Assembly: GCA_963800865.1 (NCBI GenBank) | Contig: CAWDCL010000004.1 | Location: forward strand, 1,922,001-1,986,000 | Source of the DNA: JALOKP01 sp963800865 | Lineage (GTDB): Bacteria; Acidobacteriota; Polarisedimenticolia; J045 | Reading direction: 5' to 3' | Length of the DNA: 64,000 nt | Part shown: positions 54,926 to 64,000 of the stretch, piece by piece | Numbering within the stretch: position 1 is the first letter of the stretch | Layout of the letters: each line of letters starts with the position of its first letter | Program-made: the position numbers and the translations under genes | The notes under the pieces: model-generated | Told to the model about the DNA's origin: nothing | What the model saw: only the letters and a program-made list of their open reading frames with translations | Databases searched by the model: none

Positions 54926-56734
54926 GGATCCCGCTCGACGAGCTCTTCGCGCGCTTCGGCGCGACCATCGAGCCCGCCGAGCTCGAGCACCAGCTGCACC
55001 GCTTCGGCTGCTCGGTCGAGGGCTGGGCGACCGCCTACCGCTGGCGCTGTCCCTCGTGCGGCACGCTCTCCGAAGGGGGCGAGGACGCGGCGCCGCCGCC
55101 GGCCTGCGAGGGCTGCGGGGCCGACCTGCGCTCCGCCGCCACGCCCGCGGCGCCGGCCGGCCAGGTCCAGGTGCTGCGGATGGAACTGCTCGCCGTGCGG
55201 CCCGACCTGTTCGGCCCGGAGGGGCTGGCGCGCGGGCTGCGGGGCTTCCTGCGCCGCGAGTCGGGCGCGCCGCGCTACCGGGTCGAGCCCGGGACCTTCA
55301 CGGTCGACGTGGACCCCGCGCTGGCGGGGCCGGGCGTGCACCGCCCCCGGATCGTGGCCGCGATCGTGCGCGGGCTGACGCTCGACGACGCGCGGCTGCG
55401 CGGCCTGATGAAGCTGCAGGAGAACGTCCACTGGGCGCTGGGCCGCGACCGCAAGCTGGCCTCGATCGGCGTCTACGACCTGGCGACCGTCGCCGGTCCC
55501 GCGCTCTCGTACCGCGCGGTCGAGCTGGACGGCGTGCGCTTCGTGCCGCTGGGTTTCGATCCGGCGCAGCCGCACGCCGCGCTGACGCCGCGCGAGATCC
55601 TGCAGAAGCACCCCAAGGGGACCGCCTACGCCTGGCTGCTGGAAGGGAACACCAGGGCCCCGCTGCTGGCCGACGCGAAGGGGGGCGTGCTGTCGATGCC
55701 CCCGATCATCAACAGCGAGGCGACGCGCGTCACGACCGCGACGAAGGACGTCGTGATCGACGTCACGGGATTGGCCGACCGCCACATCGACAAGGCGCTG
55801 GCGATGGTCGTCACCAGCCTGCTCGAGGCCTGCCCGGACGCGCACGCCGAGACGGTCACGGTCCGCTACGCGGACGGGACGCGCGTCACGCCCGACCTCG
55901 CGCCGCACGAGGTCGTCCTCGATCCGGTCGCCGCCGGCCGGTTGATCGGCGTGGCGTGGACCGCCGACGAAGTCGCCGAGCTGCTGCGCTTCATGCGCCA
56001 CGATGCGTCGGTGGCCGACGGCCAGGTGCGCGTGCTGGTCCCGGCCTGGCGCTCGGACATCCTGCACCCGCGCGACCTGGTCGAGGACGCGGCGATCGCT
56101 CACGGCTACGACCGGATCCCGGCCGTCGGCCTGGCGGCGGCGACGATCGGCCTGCCCGAGCCGCGCGAGGAGGACGCCGCGCGGGCGCGCGTGGCGCTCG
56201 CCGGGATGGGCTTCCTCGAGGTCATGACGCTCGCGCTGACCTCGGAGGAGGCGACCTACCGCAAGACCGGACTGCCCGACGACGACCGCCAGGTCAGGAT
56301 CGAGAACCCGATCTCGATCGAGCAGACGATGGTCCGGGTCTCGGTCGTGCCGGGACTGCTGGAGACGCTGGCGATCAACCTCGGGCCACCCGTACCCGCA
56401 GCGGATCTTCGAGGTCGGTCTCGTGGTGCACGCCGACGCGTCGCGCGAGACCGGCGCGGCGGAGACGATGGTCGCCGGCTGCGCGCTGGCGGGCGACGGG
56501 TTCGGCTACGCCGACGTGCGCTCCACGGTCGACGCGCTGCTGCGCGAGACCGGGCGCGACGCCGGCGGGACCAACTTCCGCGCGCTGGACTGGCCGCTCT
56601 TCATCCCGGGCCGCGGGGCCGAGATCCTCGATGGGGCGGGGGAGCGGATCGGGGTCGTGGGCGAGGTCCACCCCGAGGTGCTGACGCGCTACCGGATGAT
56701 CCACCCGGTCGCGCTCGCCGAGATCACCCTCTAG
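54913..56734 (+). CDS. pheT: Phenylalanine--tRNA ligase beta subunit, archaeal type, with one frame break as read
   Basis: Matches archaeal PheT: RPDLFGPEGLARGLRGFLRRE, VLSMPPIINSEATRVTT, LVEDAAIAHGYDRIP, ENPISIEQTMVRVSVVPGLLE, RIFEVGLVVHADASRETG and GEVHPEVL. It lacks the EMAP-type tRNA-binding domain of bacterial PheT. A Cys4 insertion (C46, C49, C65, C68; CPSC and CEGC) sits near the N-terminus. At 56383-56390 reading must change from frame 1 to frame 2: one C fewer in GGGCCACCC gives LGHPYPQRIFEVG. Corrected length is 606 residues. PheRS is essential, so sequence error is the first explanation. Confidence 0.88.
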
Positions 56735-57833
56735 GCGCGCCGCGCACCGCGTAGATCAGCAGCCGGGCCTCGATCCCGCTGATCGTCAACGGGATCCGGC
56801 GCTCGGCCTTGAACCCGAGGTGCCGGGTGATCGCGGCGTTTCCGGACAGCGCGGCGAGCGTCCAGCCCGCGAGCCGTTGCCGCGCCAGCGTTCCGAGTCC
56901 GCGCCACGCGCCGGCGGCCTCGTCGGCCAGCCGCAGCCCCCACGGCGGGTTGGTCAGGACGAGGCCCGGGCCGTCCGGCGGCTCGACCGTCTCGATCTCG
57001 GCGCATTCGAGCTCGACGTGGCGCCCGAGTCCCTGGCGCTCGAGCGCGGCGCGCGCCTCCGCCAGCGCGCGCGGGTTGCGGTCCGAGGCGAGGAACGGGG
57101 CGTGCAGGGGAATCCGCTCGGGACGCAGTTCGCGGGCGATCGCCTCGAGCGGGAGGCTCGCGAACGGAAGCAGGGCCGAGACGGCCAGCGAATCCGGCGG
57201 TCGCTGCGGCGGGATCCCGAGCGCAAGCGCCGCCGCTTCGGCGACCAGGGTTCCCGTTCCGCAGAACGGGTCGAGCAGCGGGCGCTCGGGATCGACGCCG
57301 GCCAGCAGGGCGATCCCCGCCGCGACGTCTTCCCGCAGCGGCGCGACCCCCTGGCGTCCGGTCCCCCGCGCGTGGAGGCTGTGGCCTCCGAGGTCGATCC
57401 CGGCCGACGCGGCGCCGCGCTCGAGCCGGAAGTCGACCAGGATCCGCGCCCCGCGCGGGTCGACCGGCGGGGCCGCCAGGCCGCGCGCGGCAAAGCGGTC
57501 GCGAATCGAGTCCTTGACCAGCCGCGCGGTGTGGAGCGGCGAGCGCAACTCCTCCGTGGTGCCGGTGACGCGGACGGCCCAGGCGACCTCGCGCGGCAGC
57601 CACTCCTCCCAGGCGATCCGGGTCAACTCGGGCTGAAACCCCTCGGCTTCCTCGGGGAGCCCCGTCGCGAGTTCCAGGATCACGCGCGGCGCCGAGCGCA
57701 GCCCGAGCGTCAGCCGCGCCCCCAGCAGCAGGTCGCCCGGCACGCGCACCGCGCCCCGCGCCGCGGACAGCGGCTCGGGGCCGCCGAGACGGCGCACCTC
57801 GTCCGCCACCGCCGGCTCGAGGCCGGCGGTCAC
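56724..57833 (-). CDS. THUMP-domain SAM-dependent RNA methyltransferase
   Basis: The 369-residue protein has a THUMP-like N-terminal half (AVRVTGTTEELRSPLHTARLVKDSI) and a Rossmann methyltransferase with motif I LLDPFCGTGTLVAEAAALAL and the catalytic NPPWGLRL near residue 290, as in RlmL (23S rRNA m2G2445) and Trm14-type tRNA methyltransferases. Which RNA it modifies cannot be told. Start given as GTG 57833; a CTG at 57872 that overlaps the rplT stop (CTGA) is possible because the upstream 13 codons are open. The end overlaps the pheT end by 11 bases, convergent. Confidence 0.82.
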   Translation of the reverse strand: MTAGLEPAVADEVRRLGGPEPLSAARGAVRVPGDLLLGARLTLGLRSAPRVILELATGLPEEAEGFQPELTRIAWEEWLPREVAWAVRVTGTTEELRSPLHTARLVKDSIRDRFAARGLAAPPVDPRGARILVDFRLERGAASAGIDLGGHSLHARGTGRQGVAPLREDVAAGIALLAGVDPERPLLDPFCGTGTLVAEAAALALGIPPQRPPDSLAVSALLPFASLPLEAIARELRPERIPLHAPFLASDRNPRALAEARAALERQGLGRHVELECAEIETVEPPDGPGLVLTNPPWGLRLADEAAGAWRGLGTLARQRLAGWTLAALSGNAAITRHLGFKAERRIPLTISGIEARLLIYAVRGAPRG

Positions 57834-57868
57834 GGCGAGGCGGAAGACGAGAGGGGCCGCCGTAACGC

Positions 57869-58222
57869 TCAGGCGAGCGCGGCGCGCGCCTTGTCGACGA
57901 GCTGCGTGAAGGTCTGCGGCTGCTGCAGCGCCAGGTCGGCCAGAACGCGCCGATCGAGCTCGATGCCGGCCCTCTTCAACCCGTCGATGAAGCGGCTGTA
58001 GGAGATCCCGTTGGCGCGCGAGGCGGCGCCGATGCGGGTGATCCACAGCGCGCGGAAATGGCGCTTCTTCTGCTTGCGCCCGGCGTAGGCGAAGAGCAGG
58101 GAACGATCGACCTGCAGCTTCGCGATCCGGTAGCAGTTGTGCTTCGAGAGGTAGTAGCCCTTGGCACGGGCCAGGATCTTGCGCCGGCGGTCGCGCCGGT
58201 TGGTACCCCGTTTCACGCGCAT
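57869..58222 (-). CDS. rplT: 50S ribosomal protein L20
   Basis: The 117-residue protein is a full-length L20: MRVKRGTNRRDRRRKILARAKGY, KQKKRHFRALWITRIGAASRANG, SYSRFIDGLKRAGIELDRRVLADLA. Follows rpmI and a 75-base gap, the usual L35-L20 order. Confidence 0.97.
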   Translation of the reverse strand: MRVKRGTNRRDRRRKILARAKGYYLSKHNCYRIAKLQVDRSLLFAYAGRKQKKRHFRALWITRIGAASRANGISYSRFIDGLKRAGIELDRRVLADLALQQPQTFTQLVDKARAALA

Positions 58223-58297
58223 GGTGCGTTCTCCTTTCTCACCCTGGCCGGACGGGGAAGACCGGCTTCAGGTGACGCGGCGAGCCGAGCTCGGCCG

Positions 58298-58502
58298 TCA
58301 GGGGCGCCCGTAGGGGAGCATCCCGATGAAGTTCTTCTCGTCGGCCTTGCGAGATGAACGTCTCGGTGTCCAGGTGGCGGCGCCGCTTGCTGTCCTTCTT
58401 GGTGAGGATGTGGCTCTTGTTGGCCTTCGAGCGCTTGAGCTTTCCGTTGGCGGTGATCCGGATTCGCTTGGCGGCTCCCCGGTGGGTCTTCATCTTCGGC
58501 AT
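58298..58502 (-). CDS. rpmI: 50S ribosomal protein L35, with one frame break as read
   Basis: N-terminal frame gives MPKMKTHRGAAKRIRITANGK and SHILTKKDSKRRRHLDTETFIS, canonical L35. The frame then passes into unrelated residues, but one base skipped at about 58349 (TCG-C-AAG on the minus strand) gives KADEKNFIGMLPYGRP and a TGA at 58298-58300, exactly the L35 C-terminus. Corrected length is 67 residues. L35 is conserved, and the extra base probably reflects an assembly error. infC, normally just upstream, is not present between thrS and rpmI. Confidence 0.92.
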
Positions 58503-58535
58503 GGCGGACTCCTGTGGGTGCCTTCTCGTGCGGGT

Positions 58536-60476
<1,941 letters not shown>

Positions 60477-60609
60477 CCTGACGCTCCCTTGCTCCGTCCT
60501 GCTTGCGGCGCGCCGGTGATGGGAACGGCGCCGCCGCCCGGTTCGGCCCAGCCCGCGGACATGTCCCCGGTCTTTCGATGGGGAAGGCCCGTCTGCCGGG
60601 CCCCGGGAC

Positions 60610-60684
60610 TGGTAGGCGCGGGCGGTTTCGAACCGCCGACCTCTACCGTGTCAAGGTAGCGCTCTCCCACTGAGCTACGCGCCT
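60610..60684 (-). tRNA. tRNA-Val (GAC)
   Basis: Complete cloverleaf on the minus strand: acceptor AGGCGCG pairs with CGCGCCT, D stem GCTC/GAGC, anticodon stem CTACC/GGTAG with loop TTGACAC (anticodon GAC, Val), T stem GGCGG/CCGCC with loop TTCGAAA, discriminator A and an encoded CCA (60610-60612 as its reverse complement). 75 bases including CCA. No intron. Confidence 0.95.
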
Positions 60685-60761
60685 CTACGCCTGCCGCAGA
60701 AAACCGGCGGGCGGCATCACACCCACGCGGCGCTCGCACGCCGGCAGGGGCGAAGCCGGGG

Positions 60762-60790
60762 ATGCTATCAGCCCCCCCGGGGGGTGTCAA
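60762..60790 (-). promoter_or_regulatory. Promoter of tRNA-Val
   Basis: Minus-strand consensus TTGACA (60785-60790) and TAGCAT (60762-60767) with a 17-base spacer, about 70 bases upstream of the tRNA 5' end. The spacer is a C6G7 tract. Confidence 0.65.
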
Positions 60791-60830
60791 TCCGCGCCCG
60801 GTCAGCAGTTACGGGAGTTGCCCCCTCTGG

Positions 60831-60860
60831 TTGCCGGGGGCCGCCACCGTCCGCTAACAT
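60831..60860 (+). promoter_or_regulatory. Promoter of carA
   Basis: TTGCCG at 60831-60836 and TAACAT at 60855-60860, spacer 18, divergent from the tRNA-Val promoter and about 83 bases before the carA ATG. Confidence 0.5.
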
Positions 60861-60942
60861 TCAACGGTTCGACCCGCGCCGAATCGTCCTTTGCCTGACT
60901 TTCGCCTGCCGCCGGGACGGCGCGCCGGGACCGGAGCACTCG

Positions 60943-62091
60943 ATGGAATCCATCCTCGCCCTCGAAGACGGCCGTGTCTTCCAGGGGAAACGGTTCGGTG
61001 CTGTCGGCAGGGTCAGTGGCGAAGTCGTCTTCAACACCGGCATGACCGGCTACCAGGAGATCCTCACCGATCCGTCCTATGCCGGCCAGCTGGTCTGCCT
61101 CACCGTGCCCCACGTCGGGAATACCGGCGTCAACTCCCAGGACCCCGAGGCCGACCGGATCCAGGCGGCCGGCCTGATCGTGCGCGAGGGCTCGACGACG
61201 GCCTCGTCCTGGCGCGCCGACGGCGACCTCCCGCAGTACCTCGTCTCGGCCGGCGTCGTCGGGATCAGCGGGATCGACACCCGCGCGCTGACCCGCCACC
61301 TGCGCTCCGCCGGCGTGATGCGCGGCCTGCTCGCCACCGACGGGACGGGCGCCGAGGAAGCGGTCGCCCTCGCCCGCTCCGCCCCCGCGATCGGCGAAGT
61401 CGACCTGGTGGGACGGGTGACCTGCGCACGCTCGCACGCCTGGCGCGAGGGCCGCTCCGGATTGCTCGGCGCCTTCTCCGAGGCGCCGGCGATGGGACCG
61501 CACGTCGTCGCCTTCGACTACGGGATCAAGCGCAACATGCTCCGGTTGCTGGCCGACTCCGGATTCCGCCTGACGGTCGTCCCGGCCCACACCTCGGCCT
61601 CGGAGGCCCTGGCGCTGCGCCCGGACGGGATCTTCCTCTCCAACGGACCCGGCGACCCCGCGGTCTGCCGGTCCCAGATCGAGACGATCCGCGCGCTGCT
61701 GGGACGGGTGCCGATCTTCGGGATCTGCCTCGGCCACCAGCTCGCGGCGCACGCGCTGGGAGGAAGGACATTCAAGCTCAAGTTCGGCCACCGCGGGATC
61801 AACCATCCCGTGCGGGACGAGCGCACCGGCCGGGTCGCCATCACCTCGCAGAACCATGGCTATGCCGTGGCCGACGAGGGGCTGCCGGACGTCGTCGAGG
61901 TCACGCACCGCAGCCTCTACGACGGGACCGTGGAGGGCCTGGCCCACCGCGAGCTGCCGTTCTTCAGCGTGCAGTACCACCCCGAAGCGGCGCCGGGGCC
62001 CCACGACGCGTGGGACCTCTTCGGCCGCTTCGCCCAGATGATGGCCGCCGGGCGTCCGCATGTTCCGTCCGTGCGGTTGCGCTCGGCATGA
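60943..62091 (+). CDS. carA: Carbamoyl-phosphate synthase small (glutaminase) subunit
   Basis: Releases ammonia from glutamine for carbamoyl phosphate in arginine and pyrimidine synthesis. The 382-residue protein has the N-terminal domain with VVFNTGMTGYQEILTDPSY, and a class I glutamine amidotransferase: LSNGPGDPAVC, catalytic Cys in FGICLGHQLAAHALGG, and the His/Glu pair in FSVQYHPEAAPGPHD. ATG 60943 chosen because the conserved sequence begins MESILALEDG; longer starts run into a low-similarity region. carB is not in the window. Confidence 0.96.
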   Translation: MESILALEDGRVFQGKRFGAVGRVSGEVVFNTGMTGYQEILTDPSYAGQLVCLTVPHVGNTGVNSQDPEADRIQAAGLIVREGSTTASSWRADGDLPQYLVSAGVVGISGIDTRALTRHLRSAGVMRGLLATDGTGAEEAVALARSAPAIGEVDLVGRVTCARSHAWREGRSGLLGAFSEAPAMGPHVVAFDYGIKRNMLRLLADSGFRLTVVPAHTSASEALALRPDGIFLSNGPGDPAVCRSQIETIRALLGRVPIFGICLGHQLAAHALGGRTFKLKFGHRGINHPVRDERTGRVAITSQNHGYAVADEGLPDVVEVTHRSLYDGTVEGLAHRELPFFSVQYHPEAAPGPHDAWDLFGRFAQMMAAGRPHVPSVRLRSA

Positions 62092-62116
62092 GCGCCTTTT
62101 CGCGGAGAGGGTAAGG

Positions 62117-63262
62117 ATGGCCGACTGGAAGTCGCCGATGCGCGCGGATCCCTCCGAGTGGCTGGTGCTCAACGCCGGGGCGCCGCTCAAGTACCGCCTG
62201 CTGACCGAGCTGCACAACCTCACCGTGGCCGACCCCAACGTCGCCAAGCTGCGGCAGGAGTGCATCGCCTGGCCGGCGGCGAAGCAGGAGATGCGTTACC
62301 AGCGCCAGGACGGCTCGTGGGGCGGCGTGGCGCTGGGGGGCGATCCGCGCAAGACCGATCGCTCGACCGAGCGCACGCTCTGGTGGCTCTACGAGCTGAC
62401 CTGGGATCGCGAGTCCAAAGAGGTGCGCAACGCGGCCAAGATGCTCAAGAGCTTCCTGACCCACAAGAAGGACATCCCGCTCTTCGAGTTCAAGACGCAG
62501 GTCAAGCAGGACCCGCTGCGCGAGCGGCACTACCGCTGGCTGCTCAAGATCGCGGCGCTCCCGCTGCTCGCCCGCGGCGGCTACCTCGAGGACAAGGTCC
62601 TCGACGCGGTCGAGGAGCTGATGAACAACGTCATGTCGTTCGTCAGCGACCCGGTCTCGCGCCGCCCGGTCGAGCACGTCGGCGTCGGCCTGCCGCAGCT
62701 CCGGCCGGAGGCGTTCCGGCAGCACTACGTCTTCATCCCCGACATCTACATCCTCCGGACCTTCGCCCACGTGCCGATGATGCTCGACTCGCAGCGGGCG
62801 CGGAACATCCTCAAGAAGATCTTCGACTACGTGCTGTCGCCGGACTACCAGGACCTCGGCTACGACATCGGGTCGATCCGGACGGCGCGCGGCTCGATTC
62901 CGCGGAGCTTCGGGATCCAGCTGCGGCCGATCGAGGAATACACCGAGAAGGGGAACCTCGAGGAGCTGTTCTACCTGCTCGAGCAGTTCGCGCGGCTGGG
63001 GCTGATCAACCGCTACCCGACGCTGATGGGCTACCTCGAGTGGCTGCTGGCCCAGCAGCAGAAGGACGGGCGCTGGGACCTGCCGCAGAAGTACTTCGGC
63101 GCCAAGCCGCTCTACCAGTCGTGGGTCCGGCTCGAGAAGGACTGGAAGAGCCCCAACCGGCGGATCGCCGACGTGACCTTCCGGATCATGCTGATCCTGC
63201 GCTACCAGTGGGAACGGCAGATCAAGATGCTCGACCGCGGCGCCGACATGTATGCCTTCTGA
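62117..63262 (+). CDS. Alpha-alpha toroid (terpenoid cyclase/prenyltransferase-fold-like) protein
   Basis: The 381-residue protein has no signal peptide and is helical throughout. Two QW-like motifs, QRQDGSW (residues 62-68) and QQQKDGRW (313-320), and repeated aromatic-Leu helices suggest the alpha/alpha toroid shared by squalene-hopene cyclases and prenyltransferases. The catalytic DxDD or DDxxD acid motifs of cyclases are not visible, so I cannot assign chemistry. It is 25 bases after carA and its end overlaps the ispG ATG, putting it beside an isoprenoid gene. Function unknown. Confidence 0.55.
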   Translation: MADWKSPMRADPSEWLVLNAGAPLKYRLLTELHNLTVADPNVAKLRQECIAWPAAKQEMRYQRQDGSWGGVALGGDPRKTDRSTERTLWWLYELTWDRESKEVRNAAKMLKSFLTHKKDIPLFEFKTQVKQDPLRERHYRWLLKIAALPLLARGGYLEDKVLDAVEELMNNVMSFVSDPVSRRPVEHVGVGLPQLRPEAFRQHYVFIPDIYILRTFAHVPMMLDSQRARNILKKIFDYVLSPDYQDLGYDIGSIRTARGSIPRSFGIQLRPIEEYTEKGNLEELFYLLEQFARLGLINRYPTLMGYLEWLLAQQQKDGRWDLPQKYFGAKPLYQSWVRLEKDWKSPNRRIADVTFRIMLILRYQWERQIKMLDRGADMYAF

Positions 63263-64000
63263 CCGGCCCGCCGGTGCGCCGGCGTTCCTGGTCTCGCGCG
63301 CCGTCCGGCGCCGGGCGCACGAGGTCGCGATCGGCGACGTGATCGTCGGCGGGCGGCACCCGATCGCGGTCCAGTCGATGACCACGACCCGCACCGCGGA
63401 CGCCGCGGCCACCGCCGCCCAGGTCGCCGCGCTGGCGCGCGCCGGCTGCGCGATCGTGCGCGTGACGGTCCCCTCCAAGCCGGACGCCGAGGCGCTCCCG
63501 GAGATCCGGCGGATCCTGGCGCAGGAAGGGGTGACGGTCCCGCTCGTCGCGGACATCCACTTCACGCCGAACCTCGCGCTCGCCGTGGTCGACCTGGTCG
63601 AGAAGGTGCGGGTCAATCCCGGGAACTTCGCCGACCGCAAGAGCCTGAAGGGCGAGGCCTACGACGACGCGCGCTGGGAGCAGGACGTGCAGCGCCTCTA
63701 CGAGCTCTTCGCGCCGCTCGTCGACCGCGCGCGGGAGCGCGGCGTGGCGCTGCGGATCGGCACCAACCACGGCTCGCTCTCGGACCGGATCGTGCACCGC
63801 TTCGGCGACAGCCCGCTGGGGATGGTCGAGTCGGCGCTGGAGTTCGTCCGGATCGCGGAGGACCGCGGCTTCGACCGGATCGTGATCTCGATGAAGGCCA
63901 GCAACCCGCAGGTCATGGTGCGCGCCTACCGGCTGCTGGTGGACCGCCTCGACCGCGAGCACCGGCCGTACCCGCTGCACCTCGGCGTGACCGAGGCCGG
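63252..64000 (+). CDS. ispG: 4-hydroxy-3-methylbut-2-en-1-yl diphosphate synthase, 3'-truncated, large type
   Basis: IspG (GcpE) reduces MEcPP in the MEP isoprenoid pathway with a [4Fe-4S] cluster. The open frame runs off the window end; the visible ~250 residues show VGGRHPIAVQSMTTTRTAD, CAIVRVTVPSK, PLVADIHFTPNLAL and VNPGNFADRKSLKG. Then RIGTNHGSLSDRIVHRFGDSP, MVESALEFVRIAEDRGF and MKASNPQVMVRAYRLLVD match the large plant, Chlamydia and Bacteroidetes type, which carries an extra central domain; E. coli-type IspG differs here. ATG overlaps the toroid gene stop region. The iron-sulfur Cys residues lie beyond the window. Confidence 0.93.
   Translation, partial: MPSDRPAGAPAFLVSRAVRRRAHEVAIGDVIVGGRHPIAVQSMTTTRTADAAATAAQVAALARAGCAIVRVTVPSKPDAEALPEIRRILAQEGVTVPLVADIHFTPNLALAVVDLVEKVRVNPGNFADRKSLKGEAYDDARWEQDVQRLYELFAPLVDRARERGVALRIGTNHGSLSDRIVHRFGDSPLGMVESALEFVRIAEDRGFDRIVISMKASNPQVMVRAYRLLVDRLDREHRPYPLHLGVTEA

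Noticed and set aside
60784..60942. Longer carA start extending 53 codons upstream
   Set aside because: It would cross the carA promoter and add residues with no similarity to the conserved MESILALEDG start.

Overview
The window is one GC-rich stretch (about 70% G+C by eye) from a bacterial chromosome, almost entirely housekeeping genes packed into operons with 4-base ATGA/GTGA overlaps. An apolipoprotein N-acyltransferase, several lipobox proteins, a SPOR protein and a class A penicillin-binding protein point to a double-membraned bacterium. NifJ suggests a low-potential or anaerobic central metabolism. The gene mix would suit an Acidobacteriota-like deep-branching lineage, but this placement is a guess from gene content, not a demonstrated assignment. 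I see no phage, insertion sequence, CRISPR array or defence island.

Layout, left to right. 1-4.3 kb: 3' part of nifJ and a dihydroorotate-dehydrogenase-like partner. 4.4-14.3 kb: DUF423 protein, recN, coaD, TPR protein, nfeD-slipin-GGDEF, SPOR protein, lnt and prfB, the last with a classical programmed frameshift. 14.4-19.9 kb: hrcA-grpE-dnaK-dnaJ-prmA heat-shock operon. 19.9-24.1 kb: a TPR-sulfatase lipoprotein convergent with a HEAT-repeat protein. 24.4-36.1 kb: pgsA, DUF502, cinA, thpR, plsY, gpsA, a CpsB-like phosphatase, TPR lipoprotein, ftsY, ribD, ribE, ribBA and ffh, so phospholipid synthesis, riboflavin synthesis and both protein parts of the SRP pathway lie together. 36.1-41.8 kb: rpsP-khpA-rimM-trmD-rplS, a TPR protein, a lipoyl-transfer enzyme and an unknown lipoprotein. 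41.8-46 kb: class A PBP and an MFS transporter.

46-53.3 kb is a minus-strand operon read as zapA, a 6S RNA, an RNase Y homologue, ymdB, xseA, xseB, a prenyl synthase, tlyA and nadK. 53.4-60.7 kb: archaeal-type pheS-pheT on the plus strand, convergent with a THUMP RNA methyltransferase, rplT, rpmI, thrS and tRNA-Val(GAC) on the minus strand. 60.9-64 kb: carA, an alpha-alpha toroid protein and a truncated large-type ispG.

The points most worth attention are: a 6S RNA with its own promoter; an RNase Y homologue that has lost most HD-domain metal ligands; an archaeal-type PheRS whose beta subunit carries a Cys4 insertion; a palindromic repeat that supplies the Pro-stop ends of three genes at convergent junctions; leaderless-looking promoters; and six frame breaks, all equivalent to one extra base, in four genes of which two (pheT, rpmI) should be essential.
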